The translations under genes were made by a program, and so were the position numbers. The notes below the pieces were generated by a model. It had not been told where the DNA came from, made no database searches, and worked only from the letters and a program-made list of their open reading frames with translations. A DNA stretch of 64,000 nucleotides from Croceicoccus marinus. Its GTDB lineage: Bacteria > Pseudomonadota > Alphaproteobacteria > Sphingomonadales > Sphingomonadaceae. Numbering within the stretch: the stretch's first letter is position 1; each line of letters starts with the position of its first letter. This document shows positions 1 through 10,060 of this stretch, piece after piece. The stretch lies in NCBI RefSeq assembly GCF_001661675.2, contig NZ_CP019602.1, positions 2,767,501 to 2,831,500 on the forward strand. Reading direction: 5' to 3'.

Positions 1-2120
1 ACCCGGCCAGCCACCGGCCGGTCCGGCAGCCTGTCGTCCCCGCGCCCCAGCCGCCCGAACCGGCCCGGCCGTTGCCGCCCATCGTCGTGCAAGCCAGCAA
101 GCGCGACCTGTCGCTGGAACAGATCCCCGCGCAGGTCTCGATCATCGACGGCGGATTGCTGGAACTGGGCGGCGCGGGCGGAACCGAGGAGATCACGCGC
201 CGCATCGCCAGCGTCTCCTCCACCTATCTGGGCAGCGGGCGCAACAAGCTTTTCATCCGCGGCATCGCCGATTCCAGCTTCACTGGTCCCACCCAGTCCA
301 CCGTGGGGCAATATTGGGGCGATCTGCGGCTAAGCTACAACGCGCCCGATCCCGACCTGCGCCTGTCCGATCTCGACCGGGTGGAGGTTCTGGAAGGGCC
401 GCAAGGCACGCTTTATGGAGCGGGGGCGCTGGGCGGGATCATCCGGCTGGTGCCCAACCAGCCGCGCATGGACCGCGCCAGCCTGGCCGGGCAGATCGGC
501 GGATCGCTCACGCAGCATGGCTCGCCGGGGGGTGACCTCAGCCTGACCGCCAACCTGCCAGCTGCCGGCAATATCGCGTTTCGCGGCACGATCGATACAG
601 CCTCGCTGGGCGGCTATATCGACAAGCCGGAAGCGGGGCGCGAAGACGTCAATCGCACCAATATCGTGGGCGGGCGGCTGACCGGCCGCGTCGAGCTGTC
701 CCCCCGCTGGTCGGTCGAACTGACCGGCCTTGCGCAGACCATCGACGCGCGCGACGCGCAATATGCCGACCGCGGCGATCCGCCGCTGACCAGCACCGCC
801 GCCGTGACCGAAGGGGCGGACATCGATTTCGCGCTGGGCAGCGTGGTGATAAGCGGCGGTTTCGGCGACCTCTCCTTCCGCTCCACCACCGGCATCGTGC
901 GGCAGGATCTGGAGGAGCGCTATGACGCCGCCACCGGCCTGTCGCCCGACCGGCTGTTCGTGCAGACCAATCGTGCACGCATGGCCGCCAACGAGACGCG
1001 GCTGTGGTCGCCCGAGCGCGGCGGCTTCAGCTGGCTGGTCGGCGCCAGCCTGACGCATAGCGAAAGCGACATCCGCCGCGAGTTCATCCGCTACGAGCCC
1101 CCGGCCCCCGACGCGTCGGAGCTGATCGCCGTGATGCGCGCGGTCACACCCGGCGTCACCAATATCGTCGACGAGGCGACCCTGTATGGCGAAGCCAGCC
1201 TGCGTATCGCCCCGATCGTCGTCGCGACGGCGGGCGGACGCGTGACCTGGGCACGGCTGGGCGGCGGTGCGGACGATGTCGCCCCCGACATTGCCTTTGC
1301 CCGTTCCGACATCACCGTGCGCCGGACCGAGGTCGACGTCCTCCCCTCGCTCGCACTGCATGCCGAATTGTCGGACCGCGCGCTGTTCTACACACGCTAC
1401 CAGCAGGGTTTCCGCCCCGGCGGCCTTGCGATCGAAAGCGATTTCGTCCGCCGCTTCGACAACGACCGCACCGCGACCTGGGAAATCGGGGCCCGCTATG
1501 GCCGCGCCGGATCAGGCGCATCGGCCTTGCGCGCGGCCAGCGGCGATCCGTTCAGCCTGGCGGTCAGCCTGTCCCATACCGACTGGCGCGACATCCAAGC
1601 CGATTTCGTCGACGGCAGCGGCCTGCCCAGCACCGCCAATATCGGCGACGGACGGATCTGGTCGGCCAGCCTGTCGGGCGCGGCGCAGATCGCCGAAGGC
1701 CTGCGGATCGAGGCAGGCGCGACATGGAACCACAGCCGCATCGACGAGCCTGACCTGCTGCTCCGCTCCGGCACGCGGCAGATCCCGAACATCGCCAGCT
1801 TCGCGGGCCGCATCGGCGCGAACTACAGCGCCGAGGTCGCCAGCGGCCTGTGGCTTACCGCCGATGGCTGGGCCAGCTATGTCGGCCCGTCGCGGCTGGG
1901 CATCGGGCCCGAGCTGGGCGACCGGCAGGGCGATTACCTTGACAGCGGGATCGACATCAGGATCGGCGATGAGAGGATGGGGGCGACCTTCGGCATCGCG
2001 AACCTGGCCGACATGCGCGGCAATCGCTTCTCGCTCGGCACGCCGCTCAGCGAGGACCGCGACCAGGTGACCCCGCTGCGGCCCCGCAGCTTCCGGCTGG
2101 GGATCGACCGCCGCTTCTGA
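1..2120 (+). CDS. TonB-dependent receptor (5' end outside window)
   Basis: Outer-membrane gated receptor for an unidentified ligand, energised by TonB. The reading frame is open from base 3, so the start and signal peptide lie upstream. The visible part opens with a proline-rich linker and a TonB-box-like segment (PIVVQASKR). A plug domain follows, with the typical RVEVLEGPQGTLYG motif around codon 120. The rest is beta-barrel sequence ending in a C-terminal phenylalanine, as expected for BAM-dependent insertion. About 680 codons are visible. The ligand cannot be read from the sequence; no siderophore or B12 partner gene lies next to it in the window. The family call is firm. Confidence 0.9.
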   Translation, partial: PASHRPVRQPVVPAPQPPEPARPLPPIVVQASKRDLSLEQIPAQVSIIDGGLLELGGAGGTEEITRRIASVSSTYLGSGRNKLFIRGIADSSFTGPTQSTVGQYWGDLRLSYNAPDPDLRLSDLDRVEVLEGPQGTLYGAGALGGIIRLVPNQPRMDRASLAGQIGGSLTQHGSPGGDLSLTANLPAAGNIAFRGTIDTASLGGYIDKPEAGREDVNRTNIVGGRLTGRVELSPRWSVELTGLAQTIDARDAQYADRGDPPLTSTAAVTEGADIDFALGSVVISGGFGDLSFRSTTGIVRQDLEERYDAATGLSPDRLFVQTNRARMAANETRLWSPERGGFSWLVGASLTHSESDIRREFIRYEPPAPDASELIAVMRAVTPGVTNIVDEATLYGEASLRIAPIVVATAGGRVTWARLGGGADDVAPDIAFARSDITVRRTEVDVLPSLALHAELSDRALFYTRYQQGFRPGGLAIESDFVRRFDNDRTATWEIGARYGRAGSGASALRAASGDPFSLAVSLSHTDWRDIQADFVDGSGLPSTANIGDGRIWSASLSGAAQIAEGLRIEAGATWNHSRIDEPDLLLRSGTRQIPNIASFAGRIGANYSAEVASGLWLTADGWASYVGPSRLGIGPELGDRQGDYLDSGIDIRIGDERMGATFGIANLADMRGNRFSLGTPLSEDRDQVTPLRPRSFRLGIDRRF

Positions 2121-2225
2121 TCCGGCGGTTCCGCGCTCCCTCCGCGCTAAAGTTCCCGGCCGCGCGAAAAAATTCAAGGCGCCGAACCAAGGGCTCCGTC
2201 TGACGGATCATGATCGATCTGAAGG

Positions 2226-5200
2226 ATGTCAGAACCCGTGCGTAACCTGCTTTGCTCCACCGCCATCGTCGCCATCGCCATCTCCTCCACCGCCGCAAGC
2301 GCCAGGGATGTGACAAGCGCGCAGACGGCGCCCATCGCCACCGCGACCGCCAATGCCGGCGCGCCCGATGCGATCAACATCACCGACAAGGGATCCGTCA
2401 CCGTATCGGGCGGCACCGCCGTCACCATGAACAGCAACCACAAGGTGACCAATGGCGGCAAGATCACCATCACCAACGCCAATGGCAGCACCGGCATCGC
2501 CGCCGCGGCAGGCACCAGCGGCGACATCGTCAACAGCGGCACGATCCTGCTGGACGAACCCTATGCCCCCAAGGACAACGACAATGACGGCGACCTCGAC
2601 GGGCCGTTCGCGCTGGGCGGCGAGCGTCACGGCATACGCACGCTGGGCGCGCATGCGGGCAATGTGGTCAACAGCGGAACCATCACGGTCGAGGGCAATG
2701 ATTCGGCCGGCATCGCGCTGGGCGGCACGCTGACGGGCGATCTGCTGCACGATGGCAAGACCGGCGTGATCGGCGACAATGCGGTCGGCATCGACGCGCA
2801 GGCGATCGATGGCAAGGTCCGGCTGGCAGGCACCGTCGCGGCACGCGGCGAGAATTCGGTCGGCGCGCGCTTCGGCGGCGACATTGCGGGCGCGATGGTC
2901 GTGCAGGGCGACATCAGCGCCAGCGGCTATCGCTATACCGCAGCGCCGAGCAGCACCGCCAAGCTGGACGCCGACGATCTGCTGCAGGGCGGATCCGCCA
3001 TCAGTGTCGAGGGCGACGTCGCGAACGGCATCATGCTGGCCATCGCGCCCCGTGACAGCGATCCCGACAAGGCGAACGAGGATGCCGACGGGATCGAGGA
3101 TGCCAAGGAAGGCTCGGCCAAGGTCACGTCATTCGGCAAGGCGGCGGCGCTGTCGATCGGATCGGCCAGCCGCGACATCGCCATCGGCGCGGTCGCGGGC
3201 ACGGCCAGCAAGTTCGGCCTGCAAGTCGACGGCATCGTCGATGGGCGCGGCGTCTATGTCGGGGTCGACGCGAACGGCCTTTCCATCGGCGGTCAGGGCC
3301 ATGCGGTCACCATCGCGAACGGCATCGGTGTCGCGGGCGCGGTCGGCGCATTGTCGAACGGCGGCAACGCCACCGCGATCCGGCTTGGCGCGGGGGCGAG
3401 CACGCCGGTGCTTCAGAACTCCGGTTCGATCGAGGCGCGCGGCTCGTCGGTCGGCGGCACGCGCGCTGCCGCGGTGCTGGTCGAACAGGGCGCCAGCCTT
3501 CCCGCGCTGAAGAACAGCGGATCGATCAAGGCCGTCGCCGGAGCCGAGAACGGCACCGCCATCGCGATTCGCGACACCAGCGGCACGCTGACCCTGGTCG
3601 AGAACGCGGGCGAGATCGCCGCCACCGGCGCCAAGGCGGGCACGGGCCGCAACATCGCCATCGACCTGTCCGCTGCCGCGGGCAATGCAACGGTCCGCCA
3701 GACCCAGGTCGCCGCGGATCACGCAGCGCCCGTCATCAAGGGCGACGTTCTGTTCGCCGCTGGCAACGACCTGCTCGATCTGGCCGATGGCGCGCTGACG
3801 GGCGATGTTTCGTTCGGCGCGGGCAATGATGTGCTGCGCCTTGGCGGCGATGCGGTGCACAGCGGCAGAGTGCTGTTCGGCAGCGGCAGCGCGGAGATGA
3901 GCCTGTCGGGCAAGTCCTTCTTCACCGGCAGCGCGGATTTCGGCGGCGGCACCGGCGTGCTGTCGCTGGCCGACAGCGCTGCCTTTTCCGGCAGCCTGGC
4001 CAATAGCGGCAATCTGGCGGTGGCGGTCGCCGGCGGCACGCTCGACATCGCAAAGCCCGCCAGCATCGCCTCGCTGTCGGTGGGCGCGACCGGCATGCTG
4101 GTCGCCACGCTGGACAAGACGGCGGGCAGCGGCACGGCGATCGACGTCGCGGGCAATGCCAGCTTCGTGCAGGGTTCGAAACTTGCGCTTCGCCTTGCCG
4201 ATGTCGCCACCGCCGAGGGCAGCTATGAGGTTCTGACCGCAGGCTCCATCACCGGCAAGGACAAGATCACGACCGTCGACGCGCTGGTCCCCTTCCTGTT
4301 CAAGGCCGAGATCGACAAGGATGCGCCCGCCAATGTGCTGACCATCGACGTCGCCCGCCGCACGGTCACAGAGCTTGGCCTGAACCGGTCGGCCGCCGCA
4401 GCCTATGACGCGGTCTTCGCCGCCATGTCGCAGGACGAGGATGTCGAGGGCAGCTTCCTTGCCATCACCAATGGCGACGCGTTCCGCCAGACCGTCGCCA
4501 CCATGCTGCCCGACCATGCGGGCGGCGTGTTCGAAGGCATCGGCCAAGGCGAACGCACGCTGATCCGCCAGCTGCAGGACCCCGTCAGCCCGATCATCGA
4601 CGACGGTGCCTTCATGGCCACGCTGAACCTGGCGCTGTGGAACAGCGACAAGGGGCTGGGCGACAGCGGTGCCTATGACCTGCAGGGCCACGGATTCTCG
4701 CTGACCGGCGAATATGACGTGGGCTTCGGCCATGTCGGCGCGACCCTGGCCAGCCTGTGGAACCAGCACACCAACGGCATGGCGAGCGACGTCAAGAACA
4801 GCTCGCTCGAAGTCGCGGCGCACTGGCGCGGCAACTGGGGCCCGGTTGCCGGCTTCGTGCGCGGCGCCTTGGGCCGCTCCGACATCGAAAGCGAGCGCGT
4901 CTTCACCGGCACTTCGGACGGCGAGAGCGTGAGGCGTACCATCGAGGGCAAGTGGGACGGCGATTTCGTAAGCTTCGCCGCGGGCGCCTCGGCAGAGGGC
5001 GGCTGGCGCTATCTGTTCTTCCGTCCGCAGGTGATGGTCGACTATGTCCGCCTGAACGAGGATGGCTACGGCGAAACCGGCGGAGACGAGGCGCTCGACC
5101 TGACCGTCGATTCGCGCAAGAGCGACGAGCTGGGCCTGAGCGCCGGGCTGGTGCTGGGCGCCGACCTGATGGGCATGGGCAAGCGCGACAGCGCCTGGCT

Positions 5201-5444
5201 GCGGATCGAGACCGAAGGCGGCTGGCGCGAAGTGCTGGACGGCGAGCTGGGCGAAACCACCGCCCGGTTCGAGGATGGCGAGGATTTCACCCTGCAGGGC
5301 GAGACGTCGACCAGCGGCTGGTATGGCCGCCTGCGCGTGATGGGCGGCCCCGGCAGCGTCATCATGGGCGGCGAATTGTCGGCAGAGGAACGCTTCGAAG
5401 AACTGTCCATCGCGCTGCGCGGCAATATGCGGATCGTCTGGTAG
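2226..5444 (+). CDS. Autotransporter with C-terminal beta-barrel domain
   Basis: A 1072-residue secreted or surface protein of type V architecture. It starts with a signal peptide (hydrophobic run, then a TAASA-type cleavage site near residue 25). The long passenger is rich in G, N, S and A, with recurring 'NSGTI'/'NSGSI' motifs typical of beta-helix passengers. A C-terminal translocator barrel spans roughly residues 790-1072 and ends in an aromatic residue. Two acidic stretches, near residues 115-125 and 275-297, resemble thrombospondin type 3-like calcium-binding loops. The ATG at 2226 sits almost on the GAAGGA sequence. A GTG at 2238 (five codons in) has an upstream GAAGGA and leaves a cleaner signal peptide, so it may be the true start. 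The passenger's function is unknown. Confidence 0.85.
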   Translation: MSEPVRNLLCSTAIVAIAISSTAASARDVTSAQTAPIATATANAGAPDAINITDKGSVTVSGGTAVTMNSNHKVTNGGKITITNANGSTGIAAAAGTSGDIVNSGTILLDEPYAPKDNDNDGDLDGPFALGGERHGIRTLGAHAGNVVNSGTITVEGNDSAGIALGGTLTGDLLHDGKTGVIGDNAVGIDAQAIDGKVRLAGTVAARGENSVGARFGGDIAGAMVVQGDISASGYRYTAAPSSTAKLDADDLLQGGSAISVEGDVANGIMLAIAPRDSDPDKANEDADGIEDAKEGSAKVTSFGKAAALSIGSASRDIAIGAVAGTASKFGLQVDGIVDGRGVYVGVDANGLSIGGQGHAVTIANGIGVAGAVGALSNGGNATAIRLGAGASTPVLQNSGSIEARGSSVGGTRAAAVLVEQGASLPALKNSGSIKAVAGAENGTAIAIRDTSGTLTLVENAGEIAATGAKAGTGRNIAIDLSAAAGNATVRQTQVAADHAAPVIKGDVLFAAGNDLLDLADGALTGDVSFGAGNDVLRLGGDAVHSGRVLFGSGSAEMSLSGKSFFTGSADFGGGTGVLSLADSAAFSGSLANSGNLAVAVAGGTLDIAKPASIASLSVGATGMLVATLDKTAGSGTAIDVAGNASFVQGSKLALRLADVATAEGSYEVLTAGSITGKDKITTVDALVPFLFKAEIDKDAPANVLTIDVARRTVTELGLNRSAAAAYDAVFAAMSQDEDVEGSFLAITNGDAFRQTVATMLPDHAGGVFEGIGQGERTLIRQLQDPVSPIIDDGAFMATLNLALWNSDKGLGDSGAYDLQGHGFSLTGEYDVGFGHVGATLASLWNQHTNGMASDVKNSSLEVAAHWRGNWGPVAGFVRGALGRSDIESERVFTGTSDGESVRRTIEGKWDGDFVSFAAGASAEGGWRYLFFRPQVMVDYVRLNEDGYGETGGDEALDLTVDSRKSDELGLSAGLVLGADLMGMGKRDSAWLRIETEGGWREVLDGELGETTARFEDGEDFTLQGETSTSGWYGRLRVMGGPGSVIMGGELSAEERFEELSIALRGNMRIVW

Positions 5445-5504
5445 GGCCGATCCGGCTGGCGGCGCGGGCCCGGCCCCGCGTCGCCGAAGCCATGCGGAAA
5501 ACCC

Positions 5505-5581
5505 TGGCGCACCCAAGAGGATTCGAACCTCTGGCCTCTGCCTTCGGAGGGCAGCGCTCTATCCAGCTGAGCTATGGGTGC
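5505..5581 (-). tRNA. tRNA-Arg (anticodon CCG)
   Basis: Reading the minus strand gives a full cloverleaf: acceptor GCACCCA paired with TGGGTGC, D-arm GCTC/GAGC, anticodon stem CTGCC/GGCAG with loop CTCCGAA, and T-arm AGAGG/CCTCT with loop TTCGAAT. The loop places CCG at positions 34-36, decoding CGG (arginine). The discriminator G and the CCA end are encoded, giving 77 nt in all. It lies alone downstream of the autotransporter gene on the opposite strand. Confidence 0.97.
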
Positions 5582-5796
5582 GCGCGGCTTGCTGGGAAGC
5601 AGGCGCTTAGCAGCAGGCCCATGCCCGCGCCAGCCCCTTTTGCGCGCCCCGCGCATCAAACCTGCCATGACGCTGACCGCGCCGACCGGCGCCTTCGCCC
5701 GGAGGCACTCGCGATTCTGACCCGTTTCGGGACGGGCACGTGACCGGCTGTGCACATTAAGACGAACGTAACCGATTCCGCCGCAATAGGATCGGC

Positions 5797-6183
5797 ATGA
5801 ACGCCATGCCCGAATTTTCCGGTGACTTCGACGGGATCGACTTCGCCGATCAGCCGATGACGCCCGCACGCAAGGGCACGGCAGAGGATCGGCTCGCCCC
5901 GCGCTGGGCGGCGATGCACCGCGCCGCGGGCGCGCTCGCGGCGCTGACCGGTTCCAGCGTGCCCGGCACCGAACGCCACGCCAGCCTGTATCCCGTCGCC
6001 ATGCCCGCAGGGCGCAACTCCGCGATGGAGGCGACCCTGGGCGATCTGTGCGCGATGCTGGAAACCGGCCTTTTCGCCGTGCTTCAGGCGCGCGAACATG
6101 GCGCGGACGGCAAGATCGCGGCCCGCGCGCTGCTGAAACGCTTCGAACGCGAACGCAACCGGCTGGTGGGCAACACGCACTAG
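5797..6183 (+). CDS. Hypothetical protein, alpha-helical, 128 aa
   Basis: I do not recognise a named family. The protein is 128 residues with no signal peptide or membrane segment. The N-terminal 30 residues are acidic and probably disordered; the rest is predicted helical, with a basic C-terminus (LLKRFERERNRLVG). An ATG three codons later (5806) is an alternative start. It sits between tRNA-Arg and the mmcB-like gene with separate intergenic spacers, so no operon is implied. Composition and codon use match the neighbours, which supports a real gene. Function unknown. Confidence 0.6.
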   Translation: MNAMPEFSGDFDGIDFADQPMTPARKGTAEDRLAPRWAAMHRAAGALAALTGSSVPGTERHASLYPVAMPAGRNSAMEATLGDLCAMLETGLFAVLQAREHGADGKIAARALLKRFERERNRLVGNTH

Positions 6184-6222
6184 CTTCTTGCCCGTTCCCT
6201 GTCTGTTCACTAATTTGGCGGC

Positions 6223-6726
6223 ATGATCGATTCGCCGCTTGCTGCCGTTCCCTCTTTTTCCTCATGTGCCGCGGGCGATGTCGCGCGGGGGATCTGCCGC
6301 CTGTTCGCGCGCAACGATATCTGGTGCATCCCCGAAATGATGCTGCCCGGCGGCCGCCGCGCGGATCTGATGGGCGTCGATGCCAAGGGCCATATCGTCA
6401 TTGTCGAGATAAAGGTCGCCCGCGCCGACCTGATGGGCGATGCGAAATGGCCCGATTATCTCGATTTCTGCGACCGTTTCTTCTGGGGCCTGTCCCCCGA
6501 ACTCGACCGCACCTGCCTGGAAGGGGAGAATTTCCTTCCCGGCCGATGCGGCGTGATCGTCGCCGATGGCTATGACGCGGAAATCCTGCGCCCCGCCCCG
6601 CTGCAGAAACTCGCGCCCGCGCGGCGCAGGGCGCAGGTCGAGCGGCTGGCACGCGCCGCGATGCGCCGCCGCCAGGTCGAGATCGACAGCGCCTGCGCCC
6701 CGTGGGGCGGCAACGAACTGGCCTGA
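6223..6726 (+). CDS. mmcB: MmcB family DNA repair protein
   Basis: A 167-residue protein matching the MmcB family, an SOS-linked alphaproteobacterial repair factor with a restriction-endonuclease-like fold, named from mitomycin C sensitivity in Caulobacter. Visible hallmarks are an early helix ('ARGICRLFARNDI'), then 'GRRADLMG' and 'VIVEIKVARADL', in which the acidic residues and the E-x-K pair are the nuclease-like core. 'KWPDYLDFCDRFFW' follows. No LexA-type box was identified by eye upstream. The family assignment is good; nuclease activity is inferred from the fold. Confidence 0.85.
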   Translation: MIDSPLAAVPSFSSCAAGDVARGICRLFARNDIWCIPEMMLPGGRRADLMGVDAKGHIVIVEIKVARADLMGDAKWPDYLDFCDRFFWGLSPELDRTCLEGENFLPGRCGVIVADGYDAEILRPAPLQKLAPARRRAQVERLARAAMRRRQVEIDSACAPWGGNELA

Positions 6727-6825
6727 CAGACTTCCCTCGACGGGCCGGCGTGACGGGCCTGCCACAGTTTTGTCTTGAATCTCCGGCGCCTGCGACACGG
6801 CTAGGCTAGGCGCGGCGCCCGCGCT

Positions 6826-7590
6826 ATGGACGCGGGCATGGCCTTGCATGCCTCCAACGCCGGATATTGGGCCGCGCTGCTGTCGGTGCTGGCGATGATC
6901 GCCATCGTCGCCGTGCGCTATCTGCTGGCCAGCGGCGGCTTTGCGCTGGCGACGCGCTCGGCGCGGCCGGGGCTCTACCGCGGCCTCGATCCGCAGATCC
7001 GGCGCGAGATCGGCTGGTCGCTCGCCTCTGCCGCGATCTATGGCCTGCCCGCCGGGATCGTCGCCTGGGGCTGGCAGGCGCATGGCTGGACCCGGATCTA
7101 TACCGACATCGGCGCCTTTCCGCTGTGGTGGCTGCCGGTTTCGCTGCTGGTCTATCTGTTCGCCCACGACACCTGGTTCTACTGGACCCACCGCGCGATG
7201 CACGAGCCGCGCCTGTTCCGCATCGCCCATGCCGTCCACCACGCCAGCCGCCCGCCGACCGCCTGGGCCGCGATGGCCTTCCACCCGGTAGAGGCGGTGA
7301 CGGGCGCCATCGTCGTTCCCGCGCTGGTCTTCCTGGTACCGATCCATATCGGCGTGCTTGGCTGCGTGCTGGCGATCATGACGATCATGGGCGTCACGAA
7401 CCATATGGGCTGGGAAATGTTTCCGCGGTTCATCGTCCGCTCAGGGCTTGGCGGTGCATTGATAACGGCAAGCCACCACCAGCTTCATCATGACCGGTAT
7501 CGCTGCAATTACGGCCTTTATTTCCGCTTCTGGGACCGCGTATGCGGAACCGACCGGGGTCTTGCGGCAGAAGGATGGGACAAGACATGA
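6826..7590 (+). CDS. Sterol desaturase / fatty acid hydroxylase family membrane protein
   Basis: An integral-membrane di-iron hydroxylase or desaturase of 254 residues. The three histidine clusters of the superfamily are present: HRAMH near residue 121, HAVHH near 135, and SHHQLHH near 215. They lie between hydrophobic segments near residues 15-35, 60-80 and 105-120, and a pair of membrane spans around 160-190. The substrate (carotenoid, hopanoid, fatty acid or ornithine lipid) cannot be read from the sequence. The stop overlaps the start of the next gene (ATGA at 7587-7590), so the two are probably co-translated. Confidence 0.87.
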   Translation: MDAGMALHASNAGYWAALLSVLAMIAIVAVRYLLASGGFALATRSARPGLYRGLDPQIRREIGWSLASAAIYGLPAGIVAWGWQAHGWTRIYTDIGAFPLWWLPVSLLVYLFAHDTWFYWTHRAMHEPRLFRIAHAVHHASRPPTAWAAMAFHPVEAVTGAIVVPALVFLVPIHIGVLGCVLAIMTIMGVTNHMGWEMFPRFIVRSGLGGALITASHHQLHHDRYRCNYGLYFRFWDRVCGTDRGLAAEGWDKT

Positions 7591-8051
7591 ATTTCCGTTG
7601 GCTCGCATTGCCGATCGCCGCGCTTGCAGGCGCCGCGGGCGCGTCGCAGGGGTCGGAACTGCGTATCGCTCCGGCTTCGCGGGTGGGGTCGATCCATGTG
7701 ACGGTCACCGACCTGCGCTCCGCCAAGGGAGACGTGCATGCCTGCCTGGCCCCCAACAGGACGAGCTTTCCCGATTGCGAATCGGGTCAGGGCCGCACGC
7801 TGACCCTGCCCGCGTCGCAAAGGCTTGAGTTCAATTTCGCCAATGTGCCGCAGGGCCGCTACGCCATCGCGCTGCTGCATGACGAGAATGCGAACGGCAA
7901 GATCGACAAGGCGCTGATGATCCCGCGCGAAGGCTTCGGCTTTTCGCGCGACGCGCCGGTGCGGATGGGCCCGCCCAGCTTCAAGGACGCCGCGTTCGAG
8001 GTGGACGGCAAGGGCGTGACCCAGTCGATCCGCATGCGCTACATCATCTAG
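7587..8051 (+). CDS. DUF2141 family periplasmic protein
   Basis: A 154-residue exported protein with an N-terminal signal peptide (MNFRWLALPIAALAGAAGA). A single DUF2141 beta-sandwich domain follows, with the family hallmarks 'GRYAIALLHDENANGKID' and 'REGFGFSRD'. The start chosen is the ATG that overlaps the upstream stop, because it gives a proper signal peptide; a longer reading frame from 7542 would not. The role of DUF2141 is unknown. Translational coupling to the membrane hydroxylase suggests they work on the same envelope lipid or pigment, but that is inference. Confidence 0.85.
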   Translation: MNFRWLALPIAALAGAAGASQGSELRIAPASRVGSIHVTVTDLRSAKGDVHACLAPNRTSFPDCESGQGRTLTLPASQRLEFNFANVPQGRYAIALLHDENANGKIDKALMIPREGFGFSRDAPVRMGPPSFKDAAFEVDGKGVTQSIRMRYII

Positions 8052-8059
8052 AGCCGCTT

Positions 8060-8947
8060 ATGCCCGATACCGTCCCGGCCATGCCGATCGTCCGTTCCGC
8101 GCTGTCGATGCCCGGCTCCAACGCCCGCGCCCTGGAAAAGGCGCGCGGGCTTGCCTGCGACTGCGTGATCTTCGACCTGGAAGACGCGGTCGCGGCCGAA
8201 AGCAAGGCCGAGGCGCGCGCCATGGTGGCGCAGACGCTGGCCGATGGCGGGCTGGAACCGCGCTACCGCGTGGTGCGGGTCAATCCGATCGGCGGCGAAT
8301 GGGGCCTCGACGATCTGCGCGCCCTCGCCCGCAGCCCGCTCGACGCCATACTGGTGCCCAAGGTCGATTCGGCGCAGGATGTCGAGGGGATCTCGGGCGC
8401 GATGGCAACCGCGGGTTTCGGATCCGACGTGGCGCTGTGGGTCATGGTCGAGACACCGGGGGCGGTGCTGGCGCTGGAACGGATCGCGCGCATGGCCGCG
8501 ACCACGCAGTTGGCCGGCCTGGTGCTGGGCGCCAACGATTTGTCCAAGGACACCGGCATGCTGCGCACCCCGGGGCGCGAGGCGCTGGTCCCGGTGCTCT
8601 CGCAGATCGTGATGGCGGCGCGCGCGAACGGGCTGGTCGCGATCGACAGCGTGCTCAACGCGATCGGCGAGGATGACCGGCTGCGCGCCGAATGCCGCCA
8701 GGGCCGCCTGTTCGGCTTCGACGGCAAGATGCTGATCCACCCCTCGCAGATCGCCGCCGCGAACGAGGTGTTCGCCCCGTCCGAGGATGCGCTGGCCGAA
8801 GCGCGCGCCATCGTCGCGGCGTTCGAGGATCCCGCCAACGCGGGCAAGGCAGTGGTCACCGTGGGCGGCCAGATGGTCGAGGAACTCCACCGCGACGAGG
8901 CCCGCGCCCTGATCGCGCGGGCCGAGGCGATCGCGCAGCGCGGATAA
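8060..8947 (+). CDS. CitE-like CoA ester lyase (HpcH/HpaI aldolase family)
   Basis: A 295-residue TIM-barrel enzyme of the citrate lyase beta-subunit-like group, which cleaves or forms acyl-CoA esters such as malyl- or citramalyl-CoA with a divalent metal. Visible motifs are 'SALSMPGSNARALEKA' at the N-terminus, 'CVIFDLEDAV' (metal and substrate acids), 'VPKVDSAQDV', 'WVMVETPGAV', 'LGANDLSKD' and 'GFDGKMLIHPSQI'. It starts 8 bases after the DUF2141 gene and may belong to that transcription unit. The exact substrate is not determinable from the sequence. Confidence 0.88.
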   Translation: MPDTVPAMPIVRSALSMPGSNARALEKARGLACDCVIFDLEDAVAAESKAEARAMVAQTLADGGLEPRYRVVRVNPIGGEWGLDDLRALARSPLDAILVPKVDSAQDVEGISGAMATAGFGSDVALWVMVETPGAVLALERIARMAATTQLAGLVLGANDLSKDTGMLRTPGREALVPVLSQIVMAARANGLVAIDSVLNAIGEDDRLRAECRQGRLFGFDGKMLIHPSQIAAANEVFAPSEDALAEARAIVAAFEDPANAGKAVVTVGGQMVEELHRDEARALIARAEAIAQRG

Positions 8948-9062
8948 CGCCGCCTTCCGGAACGAACTTAACCGGTTGTTTACCTCTATGCGCGACTCTG
9001 CGCGCCTGAGGGAATCGCGCCGTGCGTGGCCGCGGCAATCGCAAGCAAGGGGACGTCACTGC

Positions 9063-9914
9063 ATGGATACGCTGCGTTTCCCCGGCGATGCGATGTCCGG
9101 CGACGTGTTCTGGCCCGACGATCCGCTCGACCTGACCGGTTTCGAACATTTCGCCGAGGCGGAGGCCGAAGCCAGCGCCTGCCACGCGCCGCCCCCCGCC
9201 ATCGGGCAGGACGAACGCCGGATGCAGGTGCGCGCCTATAATTTCTGGGCCGGACTGCTGGGGGAAGAGGAATTCCCCGAGATCCACCGCCTCGACCCCA
9301 ACGGCCATCCCGATTTCGGCCCGTATTCGGTGCTGCTCGACCTTTCGGGGGACCAGGGCGATCCGCGCATCGCCCATCTCGGCACCGCGCTGGCGCAGGC
9401 CTGCGACTGCACGCTGGGCAGCGACGCGGTCCACCTGTCCGGCGTTCCGGGCAACAGCCTGCTGACCCGCATCACCGATCATTACGGCGAGCTGCTGTCG
9501 AACCGCGCACCCATCGGGTTCGAGGCGGAATTCGCATCCGGCCCCGACCGCCTCGCGATCTATCGCGGCATACTGCTGCCGTTCTCGACCGACGGGCATG
9601 TCATCGACCATGTCTATGGCGTGCTGAACTGGAAGGAACTGGTCGACGCGGAAACGGCCGAGGCGCTGGCGGCCACGGTCGAACTGTCGGCCGACGCGCG
9701 GGGCGACGCGATGACGCCCTGGGGCGAGGCCATTGCCGAACCTCTCGCGGCGCGGCTCCGCTCGCTCACCCCGACCGGTTTCGACGAGATTGCGTCCGAC
9801 GGCCCCGAATTCGCCCTGCTGATGGCCCGGCGGATGAGCTCGGGTAATGTCGTGCTGCTGGGCGAACTGCCCTACGACCGCGAAGAGGTCGAGCGCGCCG
9901 CCCGCGCGCTTTGA
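9063..9914 (+). CDS. PAS-domain protein (PAS_5-like)
   Basis: A 283-residue soluble protein. Residues 40-75 ('RRMQVRAYNFWAGLLG', 'FPEIHRLDP') match the opening of the alphaproteobacterial PAS_5 family, in which a 'Y-x-x-W ... P ... DP' pattern precedes a PAS fold. The second half shows no kinase, GGDEF or helix-turn-helix domain, so it is probably a stand-alone sensory or adaptor protein. The ATG at 9063 is preferred over an in-frame one at 8976 because AAGGGGAC lies a suitable distance upstream. Role unknown. Confidence 0.65.
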   Translation: MDTLRFPGDAMSGDVFWPDDPLDLTGFEHFAEAEAEASACHAPPPAIGQDERRMQVRAYNFWAGLLGEEEFPEIHRLDPNGHPDFGPYSVLLDLSGDQGDPRIAHLGTALAQACDCTLGSDAVHLSGVPGNSLLTRITDHYGELLSNRAPIGFEAEFASGPDRLAIYRGILLPFSTDGHVIDHVYGVLNWKELVDAETAEALAATVELSADARGDAMTPWGEAIAEPLAARLRSLTPTGFDEIASDGPEFALLMARRMSSGNVVLLGELPYDREEVERAARAL

Positions 9915-10060
9915 TCGCCCCGCCCGCGCCTTGACCGGGCGCCCCGTCGCACCGCCCCGCCGCATCGCACCCCCCGGTTTCGCGCCAACCGCGCAATACG
10001 GCACAAGGGCCATCGCCCGCCCGCTTGACCGCCCGCGCGCAAGATAGCACGATCCCGGCC

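Noticed and set aside
3129..5516. Long minus-strand open frame (795 codons) opposite the autotransporter gene
   Set aside because: It is antisense to a gene with clear signal peptide, passenger and barrel. Its amino-acid content (runs of A, G, R, H, Q) is that of a GC-rich shadow frame, with no recognisable domain.
5505..5581. Attachment site for an integrated element at the tRNA-Arg gene
   Set aside because: No integrase gene and no second copy of the tRNA 3' end were seen nearby; the flanking genes look native.
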